DNA from: Alphaproteobacteria bacterium
GTDB taxonomy: Bacteria; Pseudomonadota; Alphaproteobacteria; RF32; CAG-239
DNA: 21,554 nt
Reading direction: 5' to 3'
Assembly: GCA_017477035.1 (NCBI GenBank)
Contig: JAFUXW010000189.1
Span: forward strand, 1 to 21,554
The stretch's first letter is position 1. The number at the start of each line of letters is the position of its first letter. Below are positions 1 to 7,614 of the stretch, piece after piece. The notes beneath the pieces are model-generated. The model searched no databases. It was not told the DNA's origin and worked only from the letters and a program-made list of their open reading frames with translations. The position numbers were made by a program, and so were the translations under genes.

Positions 1-1
1 A

Positions 2-175
2 GCTTGTAATGGCAGTACATCAGTGAATAATTCCTCATCTTGTTCAGGCGCAGGTGCTTTCTCAAATGCCAAGTGGTATTTAAAGACTAGCAGTGATTCT
101 TCATACACACAAGTAGGTAAACAAGGGTGTCTTGGAAACGTATGTTTCACGGGTGGTAGCCATGTAGCTCTCTAA
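2..175 (+). CDS. 3' end of a Ser/Asn/Cys-rich, probably extracellular protein (partial)
   Basis: The frame is open from the left edge and ends at TAA 173-175, giving 57 residues with no internal start codon, so the gene begins outside the window. The fragment is rich in Ser, Asn, Gly and Thr and has four cysteines, two of them in a closing loop (QGCLGNVCF). It has almost no charged residues. This composition is typical of exported, disulfide-bonded proteins such as minor pilins or small surface proteins, but no family can be named. The next small gene (219-427) has a similar Ser/Thr/Asn/Cys-rich tail, so the two may be related. The stop is followed by 43 bp and then a new ribosome binding site. 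Confidence 0.45.
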   Translation, partial: ACNGSTSVNNSSSCSGAGAFSNAKWYLKTSSDSSYTQVGKQGCLGNVCFTGGSHVAL

Positions 176-218
176 AAAATATTGTGTGAATTGAATTATA
201 AAAAAGGAGAAAAATTAG

Positions 219-427
219 ATGAAAAGAAGTTTATTAATTATAGTCTTTTTTCTATTGATTGCGAATATAGGTTTGGCTCAGAGTATTTCATATGATAGGC
301 AAACTTTACTTCACAATGCAACACCTGGGGTGGAACCTTAAATACCAGTACTTCCACAGTCAATGAAAGCAGTAGCAATGCCGTTTTTGGCTGGTGTGGA
401 AATAAGTATTATTACTGTCATAAATAG
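219..427 (+). pseudogene. Small secreted Cys-containing peptide gene, apparently frameshifted
   Basis: An ATG at 219, 8 bases after an AAGGAG site (204-209), opens a frame of 40 codons ending at TAA 339-341. Residues 1-20 form a convincing Sec signal peptide: Lys-Arg, then a long Leu/Ile/Phe core, then a likely cut after GLA before QS. A second frame, offset by two bases and open from 299 to TAG 425-427, continues as a secreted-type sequence (CNTWGGTLNTSTSTVNESSS, then a GWCGNKYYYCHK ending). Read as one gene with a shift between 299 and 338, it gives a 65- to 70-aa exported peptide with Cys residues. It may be a decayed gene, a sequencing error in a live gene, or two unrelated frames. The terminator just downstream suggests this was a real transcription unit. 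Confidence 0.4.
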
Positions 428-450
428 CGTAATGTAATAATAGGATAGAT

Positions 451-487
451 AAAAAACAGGCGGGGTGGTTTTATCCCCGCCTTTTTG
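451..487 (+). terminator. Rho-independent terminator
   Basis: A 7-bp GC-only stem, GGCGGGG (459-465) and CCCCGCC (475-481), encloses a 9-base loop and is followed by five T residues (482-486). A run of A (451-456) precedes the stem, so it may also work on the opposite strand. It closes the small secreted-peptide unit that ends at 427. Confidence 0.9.
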
Positions 488-637
488 TATATACAGTCAT
501 CCCTTCTCTTACGATATTGATGATATAAATGTCGCCCTAGATGACAAAAAGAGATAAGAGGTGATGCTTTATGGTTTTCACAGTTTTTTATTGAATATTA
601 AATTTTTTGCGCTAAGATGATGAAGTAAGGAGAAGAA

Positions 638-1204
638 ATGGCAGATGACAGAATGAAAAAATGTCCGGAATATTGCCCGTTTTTAATGGCAAACGGCACA
701 TTTTGCGAATTATTTAAACGAACATTGCAAAGTTCGCACGGGTTGGCTTTTAAATGCGAAGATTGCTTGAATCCTGAACAGCGTATGAGTTCATATAAAG
801 CGTTGGGACTCAGTGTGGATAGTCGTGCTGAAATGTGGCAAAAAGCCATATTGAAACACAATGAAATAGAATTGGGTAAACGACGTCAGGAAGAAATGGT
901 TCGCAAAAAATTTTCCGAATTTTTGGAAGATAAATTCGGTTCACGTCCGCCGTTAAGCGGTAATTCATTTCTTAAAAATTTAATCGTCAATATATATATG
1001 GTTTTGGACGCTACCGAGCGTAATATGATGATGACTTTACTCAACAGCCGTAAAGGAGACGTTTTGGTTGAAGCTATAGAAAAAGCGCCTAAAGATGAAA
1101 GTTTGTTGCGCAATGTCCGTCGCGAGCTTGATTTGGAATTTACCGAATATCAACAAACAATTCAGAAAACTCAATATCAAAATATTAATATAAATGCTAA
1201 ATAA
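638..1204 (+). CDS. Unrecognised 188-aa protein with an N-terminal cysteine cluster
   Basis: The ATG at 638 has a strong AAGGAG site at 627-632, five bases upstream, so the start is well supported. The N-terminal 45 residues hold five cysteines: C9-x3-C13, C23, and C40-x2-C43. This arrangement could bind zinc or an Fe-S cluster. The remainder is predicted mostly helical and strongly charged, with a Lys/Arg/Glu-rich stretch at about 78-98 and a polar Gln/Asn-rich C-terminus. There is no signal peptide or membrane segment, so it should be cytoplasmic. I do not recognise the family. The gene is followed after 61 bp by the 641-aa HExxH protein on the same strand. A candidate promoter lies in that gap, so the two need not be one operon. 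Confidence 0.75.
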   Translation: MADDRMKKCPEYCPFLMANGTFCELFKRTLQSSHGLAFKCEDCLNPEQRMSSYKALGLSVDSRAEMWQKAILKHNEIELGKRRQEEMVRKKFSEFLEDKFGSRPPLSGNSFLKNLIVNIYMVLDATERNMMMTLLNSRKGDVLVEAIEKAPKDESLLRNVRRELDLEFTEYQQTIQKTQYQNININAK

Positions 1205-1208
1205 TTTG

Positions 1209-1237
1209 TTGATTTTTTGTCAAGCATGGTATAAAAT
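1209..1237 (+). promoter_or_regulatory. Candidate sigma70-type promoter of the 641-aa gene
   Basis: TTGATT (1209-1214) and TAAAAT (1232-1237) are separated by 17 bp, matching the -35 and -10 consensus at 4 and 5 of 6 positions. Transcription would start near 1244, leaving a short leader with a GGGGAG ribosome binding site (1254-1259) before the ATG at 1266. AT-rich DNA throws up such matches by chance, so this is only a candidate. Confidence 0.35.
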
Positions 1238-1265
1238 TAAGCCAAATTAGGACGGGGAGAAACTT

Positions 1266-3191
1266 ATGACGACAGAAGCATTGCTAGTTAAAACCAGAGA
1301 TAATTATGTAGTGGTCTTTTCCATTACTTATAATAATGATGCTGAAAAATTACGGCTTATAAAGCAGTGCGAAAACTATTGTCAGAATATTGATTATAAT
1401 GATTTTAACGCTAAAAATATAAGTTCTTCCAATATTAGTTTTGATAAAACTAATACAGATTTTCTTAAAAGTGAAATAACCGGATATCATTATATCAAAC
1501 AACCGGAGAGTTTTGTAAATAAAATGCAAAATAACGATTTTCCGGCAAATATTAATAAGCCGAATGTTTTGCATTTTGATACACGCCTGCCTGACGATTT
1601 TTTTGCTCCGATGATAAAAAATACCGGTTATAAAGTAGTTCCGATTGATGAGAAATTTAAAGTAAAGTATAATTCTCATAAAGGTGTGTATGAGGTAGTT
1701 AATCCGAAAATTCGCCGAGCAGAGGTAGATTATAATAAAAAACAATTGTCGATTGTACGTAATCACTTTGAATTTGCACCGAAGGATTATGCAAAGTTGC
1801 AAGCTATGATTGCAGATTACCAGAAACAATGTAAAAAAAATCCTAAATTAAATTTGCTTTCCTATGCTTCAAATATAAAAGATTCAAAAGATTATAGCTT
1901 ATTTAGCATTTATGCAAGGGAACAAGATAACGTCAATCATTTAGATGCTACTGTTTCACATGAACTAAAGCATATAAAAAATATGATATTTACTGATGGT
2001 TTGGGACTTAAAGACGATTATAAGCAGATGAGTATCGACAATATGTATAGGATATGCGTGGAAAATGAACGAAGTTCATATCTTGATCAATTGGTATTTT
2101 GCTTAAATAAATATCTTAAAAATGGTGATTATGATGATTTTAGTATGTTTGATGGTGAGTCGTCGCCGTTTGCCAATCGCTTGAAAGCCATGTCAACACA
2201 TGAAGAGCGTATAAATTATGCTTCAAATTGGCCGATTTTGGTTGAAGAAATGTTAAAACAATTCAATAAGACACACAAATCATATTATGATAAGACTCAA
2301 TTTGCCGGTAATTTGCAAAGTTATGCAAAAACAGAACCTATAACAGCAGCTCATGATGATAACGGAGAAACTTTTGCAAAAATCCGTTCACTTTACTATC
2401 ATTACAAGATATATAATCCCAAAACCGGAAAAGAGGAAAGTGTTAGTTTGGCAAAATATATAACTCCGGACTTGGAAGTTAAAATAGATGAAAAAATCCG
2501 CAGAAATATAATCGCACCGGCAGAAAAAATCTTAAAAAAACGGCAGGATGATTTTGCAAAATTACATAATTCCTGGCAAATTAATTCGGATTTAATCAGT
2601 CCTGCAAAAGCATTAATGCGAGGTAATTTGAAATCGGATTTATATATTAATGAGGTTGATGGTATCAGCGTTGGACAATTAATTAATGAAAAAGAGAAAC
2701 CGGCGGAAAAAAATGAACCTATAAAGAAAGTTCCGGATGATAAAGCTTTTTGGAGCGATGATTTGCAAAAATATTGGAGTAAAGTCAACGGATATCAGGA
2801 AATTGCAAAAAATAACTACGAATATTCATTTAAGATTAATGAAGCAAAAGTGTGCTACAAGGATAAAAATCACGTTGATGTCAGTGCAAACGCCGATTTT
2901 GAACTATACGTAAAATTATTAAAAGAGCCAAGCAGTAAAAATAATGTGATAGAATTTGCTCAAACATTAAGCAAACAGCAGGCTCTTATGTTGTATATTG
3001 CTTGTACCAACTATGGCCGTAGGATGTCTGGTAAAGTTCCGACGGATTTATCAGGTATAGATAAGTTGCAAGGGATACCTCCGGCAGAAATGAATAAATT
3101 TAATCATCGAACCGGTAGAGGACAAAATCAACAAACAACGCAAATGAATTTGCAGCATAATGTTACAAGTATGATAAATTCAGGGCGATAA
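1266..3191 (+). CDS. Putative zinc metallopeptidase (HExxH), 641 aa, family unknown
   Basis: The ATG at 1266 follows a GGGGAG site with six bases between. Residues 232-236 read HELKH, an HExxH zinc-binding motif preceded by a hydrophobic/polar stretch (DATVS), as in gluzincin-type peptidases. About 30 residues later comes CVENERSSYLDQ (264-275), whose Glu266 or Glu268 could be the third zinc ligand. No signal peptide or membrane helix is visible, so any activity would be cytoplasmic or follow non-Sec export. The C-terminal half is Lys-rich with a separate region around 540-610 and a Gln/Asn/Thr-rich tail. The N-terminal about 200 residues resemble nothing I can name. An HExxH motif alone can occur by chance, but the helix-like setting and downstream glutamates support a real site. 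Its partner or substrate is unknown. A host-directed effector is one possibility given the coupling-protein operon in the same window, but nothing here proves that. Confidence 0.6.
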   Translation: MTTEALLVKTRDNYVVVFSITYNNDAEKLRLIKQCENYCQNIDYNDFNAKNISSSNISFDKTNTDFLKSEITGYHYIKQPESFVNKMQNNDFPANINKPNVLHFDTRLPDDFFAPMIKNTGYKVVPIDEKFKVKYNSHKGVYEVVNPKIRRAEVDYNKKQLSIVRNHFEFAPKDYAKLQAMIADYQKQCKKNPKLNLLSYASNIKDSKDYSLFSIYAREQDNVNHLDATVSHELKHIKNMIFTDGLGLKDDYKQMSIDNMYRICVENERSSYLDQLVFCLNKYLKNGDYDDFSMFDGESSPFANRLKAMSTHEERINYASNWPILVEEMLKQFNKTHKSYYDKTQFAGNLQSYAKTEPITAAHDDNGETFAKIRSLYYHYKIYNPKTGKEESVSLAKYITPDLEVKIDEKIRRNIIAPAEKILKKRQDDFAKLHNSWQINSDLISPAKALMRGNLKSDLYINEVDGISVGQLINEKEKPAEKNEPIKKVPDDKAFWSDDLQKYWSKVNGYQEIAKNNYEYSFKINEAKVCYKDKNHVDVSANADFELYVKLLKEPSSKNNVIEFAQTLSKQQALMLYIACTNYGRRMSGKVPTDLSGIDKLQGIPPAEMNKFNHRTGRGQNQQTTQMNLQHNVTSMINSGR

Positions 3192-3320
3192 AACGAGTTC
3201 AAAAAATGACCGATGAGTGGGTGTTTTATGAAAAAATGATAAGTAACCAGCTAAAAAGGTAAAAGCCTCTACACGTGGCAAAAAAGTGTCTTCTTTTTAA
3301 TTTAAGGATTTTTGATAAAA

Positions 3321-4661
3321 ATGGATAATAAAACTATATATGCACTTTCAACGGTTTTTGGAAAATCAGGAGTTGCGGTTTTTCGTATTTCCGGAAAGTC
3401 TGCTTTCAACTTTTTTACGGAGATGACGGAGTTAAAATTATCAAAAATTGAACCCAGAAAAATGTATTTTCTCCCTATTTTTGATGTTGATTCACGTGAA
3501 ACATTGGATAAATGTATGGTTGTGGCTTTTAAAGCCCCTCATTCATTTACGGGAGAGGATACGGTAGAAATAAATTGCCATGGTTCAAAAGCGGTTATAC
3601 GCAGTGTGAGCAACTCGTTGTCTAAAATAAAAGGTTTCAGACTGGCAGAGGCTGGAGAATTTTCGCGTCGCTCTTTTTATAATGGAAAGATGGACTTAAC
3701 AGAAGCGGATGGTTTGGCTGATTTAATTGATGCAGAAACTCGCTTGCAGCAGGAAGTTGCTCTCAAACAAATGAGCGGAACGTTGTTCAATTTATATGAA
3801 GACTGGCGTTCGCGCTTGGTTTCTTTGCTTTCTTATGTCGAAGCATATATTGATTTTCCTGATGAAAATATTCCTCAGGAAACTGTTTTAAAATTAGAGA
3901 ACAATGTATTTAAAATTGTTGAAGAAATAGAGAATCATATAGCAATTAATAAGGTTGAAGAACGTTTGCGCGATGGTTTTCAAGTGGTTATATCAGGCCC
4001 GACTAATGCCGGAAAATCAAGCTTAATAAATGCTATAGTAAAACGGAATATTGCTATTGTTTCCGATATAGCAGGAACAACTCGTGATGTAATTGAGGCG
4101 TATGTCGATATAAAAGGTTTTCCGGTGATTTTTTCAGATACTGCCGGCCTACGTGATGCAAATGATGAAATCGAAAAAATAGGTATTGATTTAGCTCGCA
4201 AGAAAATAGCAGAAGCCGACTTTAATATATTTCTTTTTGATGCCGAAAATGACAGTCCGGAAATATTTAATGAATATATTACCGAAAAAAACAATTACTT
4301 ATTGGTCGGGAATAAAAGTGATATAATAACTGTTGAAAAGCGTGATGAGCTGATACAAAAGGGCTGCGTTTTGATTTCTGCCAAGCATAATGAAAATATA
4401 GAAGCAATCATAGATGCTCTTTTTAATTATTTTATTGATATATATTCTTCATCATCGGCTCATTTGATTACTAGACAACGATACAAAGAAGCTCTTGAAG
4501 AGTGTTTATGCAATTTGAAGCGCTTTAATTTAAGCAAAGAAATAGAATTATCCGCTGAAGATTTGCGCTTGGCTTGTCGGGCAATCGGAAAAATAACCGG
4601 ACGAGTTGAAGTTGATGAAATATTAGATAAAATATTCAGTAGCTTTTGCATTGGAAAATAA
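3321..4661 (+). CDS. mnmE: tRNA modification GTPase MnmE
   Basis: MnmE is a dimeric GTPase that works with MnmG to add the (carboxymethyl)aminomethyl group at C5 of U34 in tRNAs reading split codon boxes. The N-terminus (TIYALSTVFGKSGVAVFRISG) is the usual folate-binding domain start. The G domain is complete: G1 GPTNAGKS (about 226-233), G2 AGTTRD, G3 DTAGLRD and G4 NKSD. The protein ends with the hallmark FCIGK, whose cysteine is needed for activity. Length, 446 aa, is normal. I chose the ATG at 3321 because it matches family N-termini. An in-frame TTG at 3312 lies closer to the AAGG at 3304-3307 and would add three residues. A near-perfect parS site lies in codons around 3488-3503. It is followed by mnmG after 155 bp. 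Confidence 0.97.
   Translation: MDNKTIYALSTVFGKSGVAVFRISGKSAFNFFTEMTELKLSKIEPRKMYFLPIFDVDSRETLDKCMVVAFKAPHSFTGEDTVEINCHGSKAVIRSVSNSLSKIKGFRLAEAGEFSRRSFYNGKMDLTEADGLADLIDAETRLQQEVALKQMSGTLFNLYEDWRSRLVSLLSYVEAYIDFPDENIPQETVLKLENNVFKIVEEIENHIAINKVEERLRDGFQVVISGPTNAGKSSLINAIVKRNIAIVSDIAGTTRDVIEAYVDIKGFPVIFSDTAGLRDANDEIEKIGIDLARKKIAEADFNIFLFDAENDSPEIFNEYITEKNNYLLVGNKSDIITVEKRDELIQKGCVLISAKHNENIEAIIDALFNYFIDIYSSSSAHLITRQRYKEALEECLCNLKRFNLSKEIELSAEDLRLACRAIGKITGRVEVDEILDKIFSSFCIGK
3488..3503 (+). promoter_or_regulatory. parS: parS-like ParB-binding site inside mnmE (one mismatch)
   Basis: The sequence TGATTCACGTGAAACA differs from the bacterial parS consensus TGTTTCACGTGAAACA at one base in the left arm. 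It is read in mnmE as Asp-Ser-Arg-Glu-Thr, the same codon frame as the two perfect sites in mnmG and rsmG. The mismatch may lower ParB affinity. Confidence 0.7.
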
Positions 4662-4816
4662 CAATGTATTTAAATCACGTAAAATCAACTTTATGAAATA
4701 TAAATCTGAATTAAAACACTAAGATAATTTTGAACGGTGTATTTAAAATATGCTGATAAATTTTGTTGCAATTAGCGTTAAATTGTGGTTTATTGGGCGA
4801 AAATGTAGAGGTGAAA

Positions 4817-6664
4817 ATGGAAGGCTTATATGATGTAATTGTTGTTGGAGGCGGACACGCCGGCTGTGAAGCCTGTGCGGCTTCAGCGCGAGTAGGAGCT
4901 AAAACATTACTTTTGACTCATAAAATATCGACAATCGGTGAAATGTCGTGTAATCCGGCAATAGGCGGGTTAGGAAAAGGGCATCTGGTTCGTGAAATTG
5001 ATGCGATGGATGGACTAATGGCAAAAGTTATTGATAAGGCCGGAATACAATTTAGAATGCTTAATTTATCTAAAGGTCCTGCTGTTCGCGGTCCTCGTGC
5101 TCAGGCTGATCGAAGTTTATATAAAAAATATATGCAGCAAGCATTGATTGAAACTAAAAATCTGACAATAGAAGAAGCTGCTGTTGAGGGTTTTGTCTTA
5201 AAAGATAATAAATTAAACGGGGTTTTATTAGCCGATGGTCAAAAACGCTATGCAAAAGCTATTGTTCTGACGACCGGAACTTTTTTAAATGGAGTTATGT
5301 TTACCGGACATCAAACGACAATTGGCGGAAGGATAGGGGAAATATCCTGCACAGGAATAACACCGTATTTAAAACAAATGGGACTTAAAATGGGGCGCTT
5401 AAAAACCGGAACTCCCTCGCGGTTGAATGCAGATACAATTGATTGGAGTGTGTTGGAGCGTCAATCTGGTGATAAAAATCCACAAGCTTTTTCTTTTTTA
5501 ACCGACAAAATAACCAATAAGCAAATTGATTGCGGCATAACATCAACAAATGAGCAAACACATAAAATAATTCGCGAAAATTTTTCAAAATGTGCTTTAT
5601 TTTCCGGATTAATTACAGGAAAAGGGCCTCGCTACTGTCCAAGTATAGAGGATAAATTGGTCCGTTTTGCTGACAGAACATCTCATCAAATATTTTTGGA
5701 GCCGGAAGGGTATGATACAAACGTAATATATCCGAATGGGATATCCACATCACTTCCAGCAGATGTTCAAAGTGATTTTATTCATACCATGCAGGGATTG
5801 GAAAATGTTGAAATTATGCAATTTGCGTATGCCATAGAATATGATTTTGTTGACCCTCAGGAGTTAAATCATTGTTTAGGCGTAAAAAAAATACCGGGGC
5901 TATATTTAGCCGGGCAAATTAATGGTACAACCGGATATGAAGAGGCCGGCGCTCAGGGGTTGCTTGCCGGTATAAATGCTGCACTTTATGCTAAAAATAG
6001 TGGTAAAGAATTTTATGTAGATCGCAGTCAAGGGTATATAGGGGTGATGGTTGACGACTTGATTACCAAGGGAGTTGATGAACCATATAGAATGTTTACT
6101 TCTCGCTCTGAGTATCGTTTATTGCTTCGTGCCGATAATGCAGACGCCAGATTAACAGAAATAGGGTATAATATAGGATGTGTAAGTGATGAACGATATG
6201 CAGTATACAAAGAAAAAATGCAGAAGATTCAATCTTTTAACAAGTATTGCGAAAATAAAATAATTTCCTATGCAGATATTGAAAATCAGGGATTAAGTGT
6301 TAAACACAATGGGAAAAAGTCATTGAAAGATATAATGAGTTATCCGAATGTTTCACGTGAAACAATAGAAAATTTTGATTCAGAAATTAAAAAAATTGAT
6401 AATAAAATTTATGAGCAAGTAGAAATTGATGCTAAATATTCAGGATATCTAAAACGTGAATATGAAGATATAGAAATATTTAAACGTGATGAAAATTTAA
6501 AAATTCGAGAAGATATTGATTACAATAAAATCGGAGGTCTTTCTACAGAAATGGTGCAACGCTTTACTCGTGTAAAACCTAAAACAATCGGTGAAGCGTC
6601 TCGAATTACCGGAGTTACACCGGCAGCTGTAACCGCATTATTGGGATATATTAAAAATGCTTAA
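4817..6664 (+). CDS. mnmG: tRNA uridine-5-carboxymethylaminomethyl(34) synthesis protein MnmG (GidA)
   Basis: MnmG is the FAD- and NADH-dependent partner of MnmE in U34 modification. The N-terminus carries the dinucleotide-binding motif GGGHAGCEA (from residue 11). The conserved NPAIGGLGKGHLVREIDA segment follows, then GRLKTGTP and the Cys-containing substrate region around TGKGPRYCPSIEDK. The C-terminus holds GGLSTEMVQRFTRVKP and the helical MnmE-binding end. The ATG at 4817 gives 615 aa and follows an AGAGGTGA ribosome binding site. An upstream in-frame TTG at 4763 would add 18 residues with no family support. A perfect parS is embedded at 6349-6364. The stop overlaps the next gene's start by 8 bp, suggesting translational coupling. 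The 155-bp gap before it has several weak promoter-like pairs, none convincing. Confidence 0.97.
   Translation: MEGLYDVIVVGGGHAGCEACAASARVGAKTLLLTHKISTIGEMSCNPAIGGLGKGHLVREIDAMDGLMAKVIDKAGIQFRMLNLSKGPAVRGPRAQADRSLYKKYMQQALIETKNLTIEEAAVEGFVLKDNKLNGVLLADGQKRYAKAIVLTTGTFLNGVMFTGHQTTIGGRIGEISCTGITPYLKQMGLKMGRLKTGTPSRLNADTIDWSVLERQSGDKNPQAFSFLTDKITNKQIDCGITSTNEQTHKIIRENFSKCALFSGLITGKGPRYCPSIEDKLVRFADRTSHQIFLEPEGYDTNVIYPNGISTSLPADVQSDFIHTMQGLENVEIMQFAYAIEYDFVDPQELNHCLGVKKIPGLYLAGQINGTTGYEEAGAQGLLAGINAALYAKNSGKEFYVDRSQGYIGVMVDDLITKGVDEPYRMFTSRSEYRLLLRADNADARLTEIGYNIGCVSDERYAVYKEKMQKIQSFNKYCENKIISYADIENQGLSVKHNGKKSLKDIMSYPNVSRETIENFDSEIKKIDNKIYEQVEIDAKYSGYLKREYEDIEIFKRDENLKIREDIDYNKIGGLSTEMVQRFTRVKPKTIGEASRITGVTPAAVTALLGYIKNA
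6349..6364 (+). promoter_or_regulatory. parS: Perfect parS centromere site inside mnmG
   Basis: TGTTTCACGTGAAACA is an exact 16-bp palindrome identical to the consensus ParB-binding parS site. It lies in mnmG codons read as Val-Ser-Arg-Glu-Thr. ParB encoded about 2.6 kb downstream is its expected ligand. ParB loads here as a CTP-dependent clamp and spreads along flanking DNA. Confidence 0.95.
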
Positions 6665-7502
6665 GGTTCAAAATTTTTCATATCATAATCATACAAATTT
6701 TTCTGATGGTAAATGCTCTCTGAAAGAAATGGTGGAACAGGCAAAGAAAATTGGTTTTTGCGAAATGGGTATAAGCGACCATTTAATTGTTCATAAAAAT
6801 ATTGAACAAAGTCCATCTTGGCCAAAATTGTCCGGTAGATATGCTTCAACTGTATATAGAAAAGATTTTAAAAAATGTTTGCCGGAATTTCAAAGACATT
6901 GCGAAGAAATCAGAAAAATATCAAAACAAGAAAAAATAAAATTATATGTCGGTTTTGAGGTAGATTTTTTTACTTATGAAGGTTGGTTAGAAGAATTGAA
7001 GGAATTTTTATCGCAACTGGATTATGATTATTTAGTCAGTGGAAACCATTTCATGTCTAATGAAAAAGGAGATACAATTATCAATATAGATTGTATTAAA
7101 GGTATAACGGATACCATTAAAGATTTGCCTGAATACATTGCAAATCATTTTGGTGCAATGAAAAAATCAGCAGAAAGTGGATTGTATTCATTTTTAGCGC
7201 ATATTGACTATATTCGTAAACTCGGAGATAATATTTGCGGTCCTCATCAATATGTCGAAAATAAAATAGAAGTTCTTAAAGTTTTGCAAGAGAACAATAT
7301 GGGAATAGAAATCAGCACAAAGGGTTTAAGAAAAATAAATGATTTTTATCCGTGCTCAGAAATTTTAGATAAAATCGCAGAATTGGGAATAAAAACTGTT
7401 ATTAGCGATGATGCGCACAATATTGATGAATTAGGTAGCGATTTTGAAAAAGCAGAAAAAGAGCTGACAAAACACAATATTACACATCGTTTAAAGTTTT
7501 AA
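6657..7502 (+). CDS. PHP-domain phosphoesterase, histidinol-phosphatase-like
   Basis: This 281-aa protein has the ordered metal-binding motifs of a stand-alone PHP domain: HNHTNFSDG (residues 10-18, with H10, H12 and D17), GISDH (38-42), GFEVDF, SGNH, LAHIDYIRK, and ISDDAH near the C-terminus. PHP proteins of this size hydrolyse phosphate monoesters, most often histidinol phosphate (HisK/HisJ type), using a trinuclear metal centre. No other histidine-biosynthesis gene is near, so the substrate is uncertain and it could be another sugar or polyol phosphatase. The ATG overlaps the end of mnmG by 8 bp without a clear ribosome binding site, so translation is probably coupled to mnmG. It has no signal peptide and should be cytoplasmic. 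Confidence 0.85.
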   Translation: MLKVQNFSYHNHTNFSDGKCSLKEMVEQAKKIGFCEMGISDHLIVHKNIEQSPSWPKLSGRYASTVYRKDFKKCLPEFQRHCEEIRKISKQEKIKLYVGFEVDFFTYEGWLEELKEFLSQLDYDYLVSGNHFMSNEKGDTIINIDCIKGITDTIKDLPEYIANHFGAMKKSAESGLYSFLAHIDYIRKLGDNICGPHQYVENKIEVLKVLQENNMGIEISTKGLRKINDFYPCSEILDKIAELGIKTVISDDAHNIDELGSDFEKAEKELTKHNITHRLKF

Positions 7503-7569
7503 TCAGTAAAATCACAAAACTCTCAAAAATTTATGTATAAAAATTTAAGTTAATAACCGAGATATTTTG

Positions 7570-7597
7570 TTGCAAAAATAAAAGAATCTTTCATACT
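7570..7597 (+). promoter_or_regulatory. Weak candidate promoter for rsmG-parAB
   Basis: The 112-bp gap before rsmG contains TTGCAA (7570-7575) and CATACT (7592-7597) with 16 bp between, each matching consensus at 4 of 6 positions. The gap is the only place between mnmG and the end of the unit with room for a promoter. The match is weak and the call rests largely on position. Confidence 0.25.
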
Positions 7598-7614
7598 CTT
7601 TTGAAGAGGATAAA

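Noticed and set aside
488..637. Intergenic stretch before the 188-aa gene, inspected for a small RNA or promoter.
   Set aside because: TTGAAT and TAAGAT with 16 bp spacing is too weak to call, and no stable hairpin is visible.
1350..1829. A 159-codon - strand open frame inside the HExxH gene, and similar antisense frames elsewhere (for example 20159-20617 on +).
   Set aside because: They mirror strong coding frames on the other strand, have biased Ile/Phe/Ser-rich composition and no ribosome binding site.
3206..3262. An 18-codon + strand frame between the HExxH gene and mnmE.
   Set aside because: No ribosome binding site, very short, and no protein-like features; most likely chance.
4670..4684. 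A further parS-like half site (TCACGTAAAA) between mnmE and mnmG.
   Set aside because: Only the core CACGT matches, and both arms deviate at several positions.
4763..4816. Extended MnmG start at an upstream TTG.
   Set aside because: The extra 18 residues match nothing in MnmG, and the ATG at 4817 has an AGAGGTGA site at good distance.
5738..5748. A DnaA-box-like sequence (ATATCCACA) and a few similar matches, as a possible origin.
   Set aside because: The matches are isolated, imperfect and inside coding sequence; no cluster or AT-rich unwinding element accompanies them.
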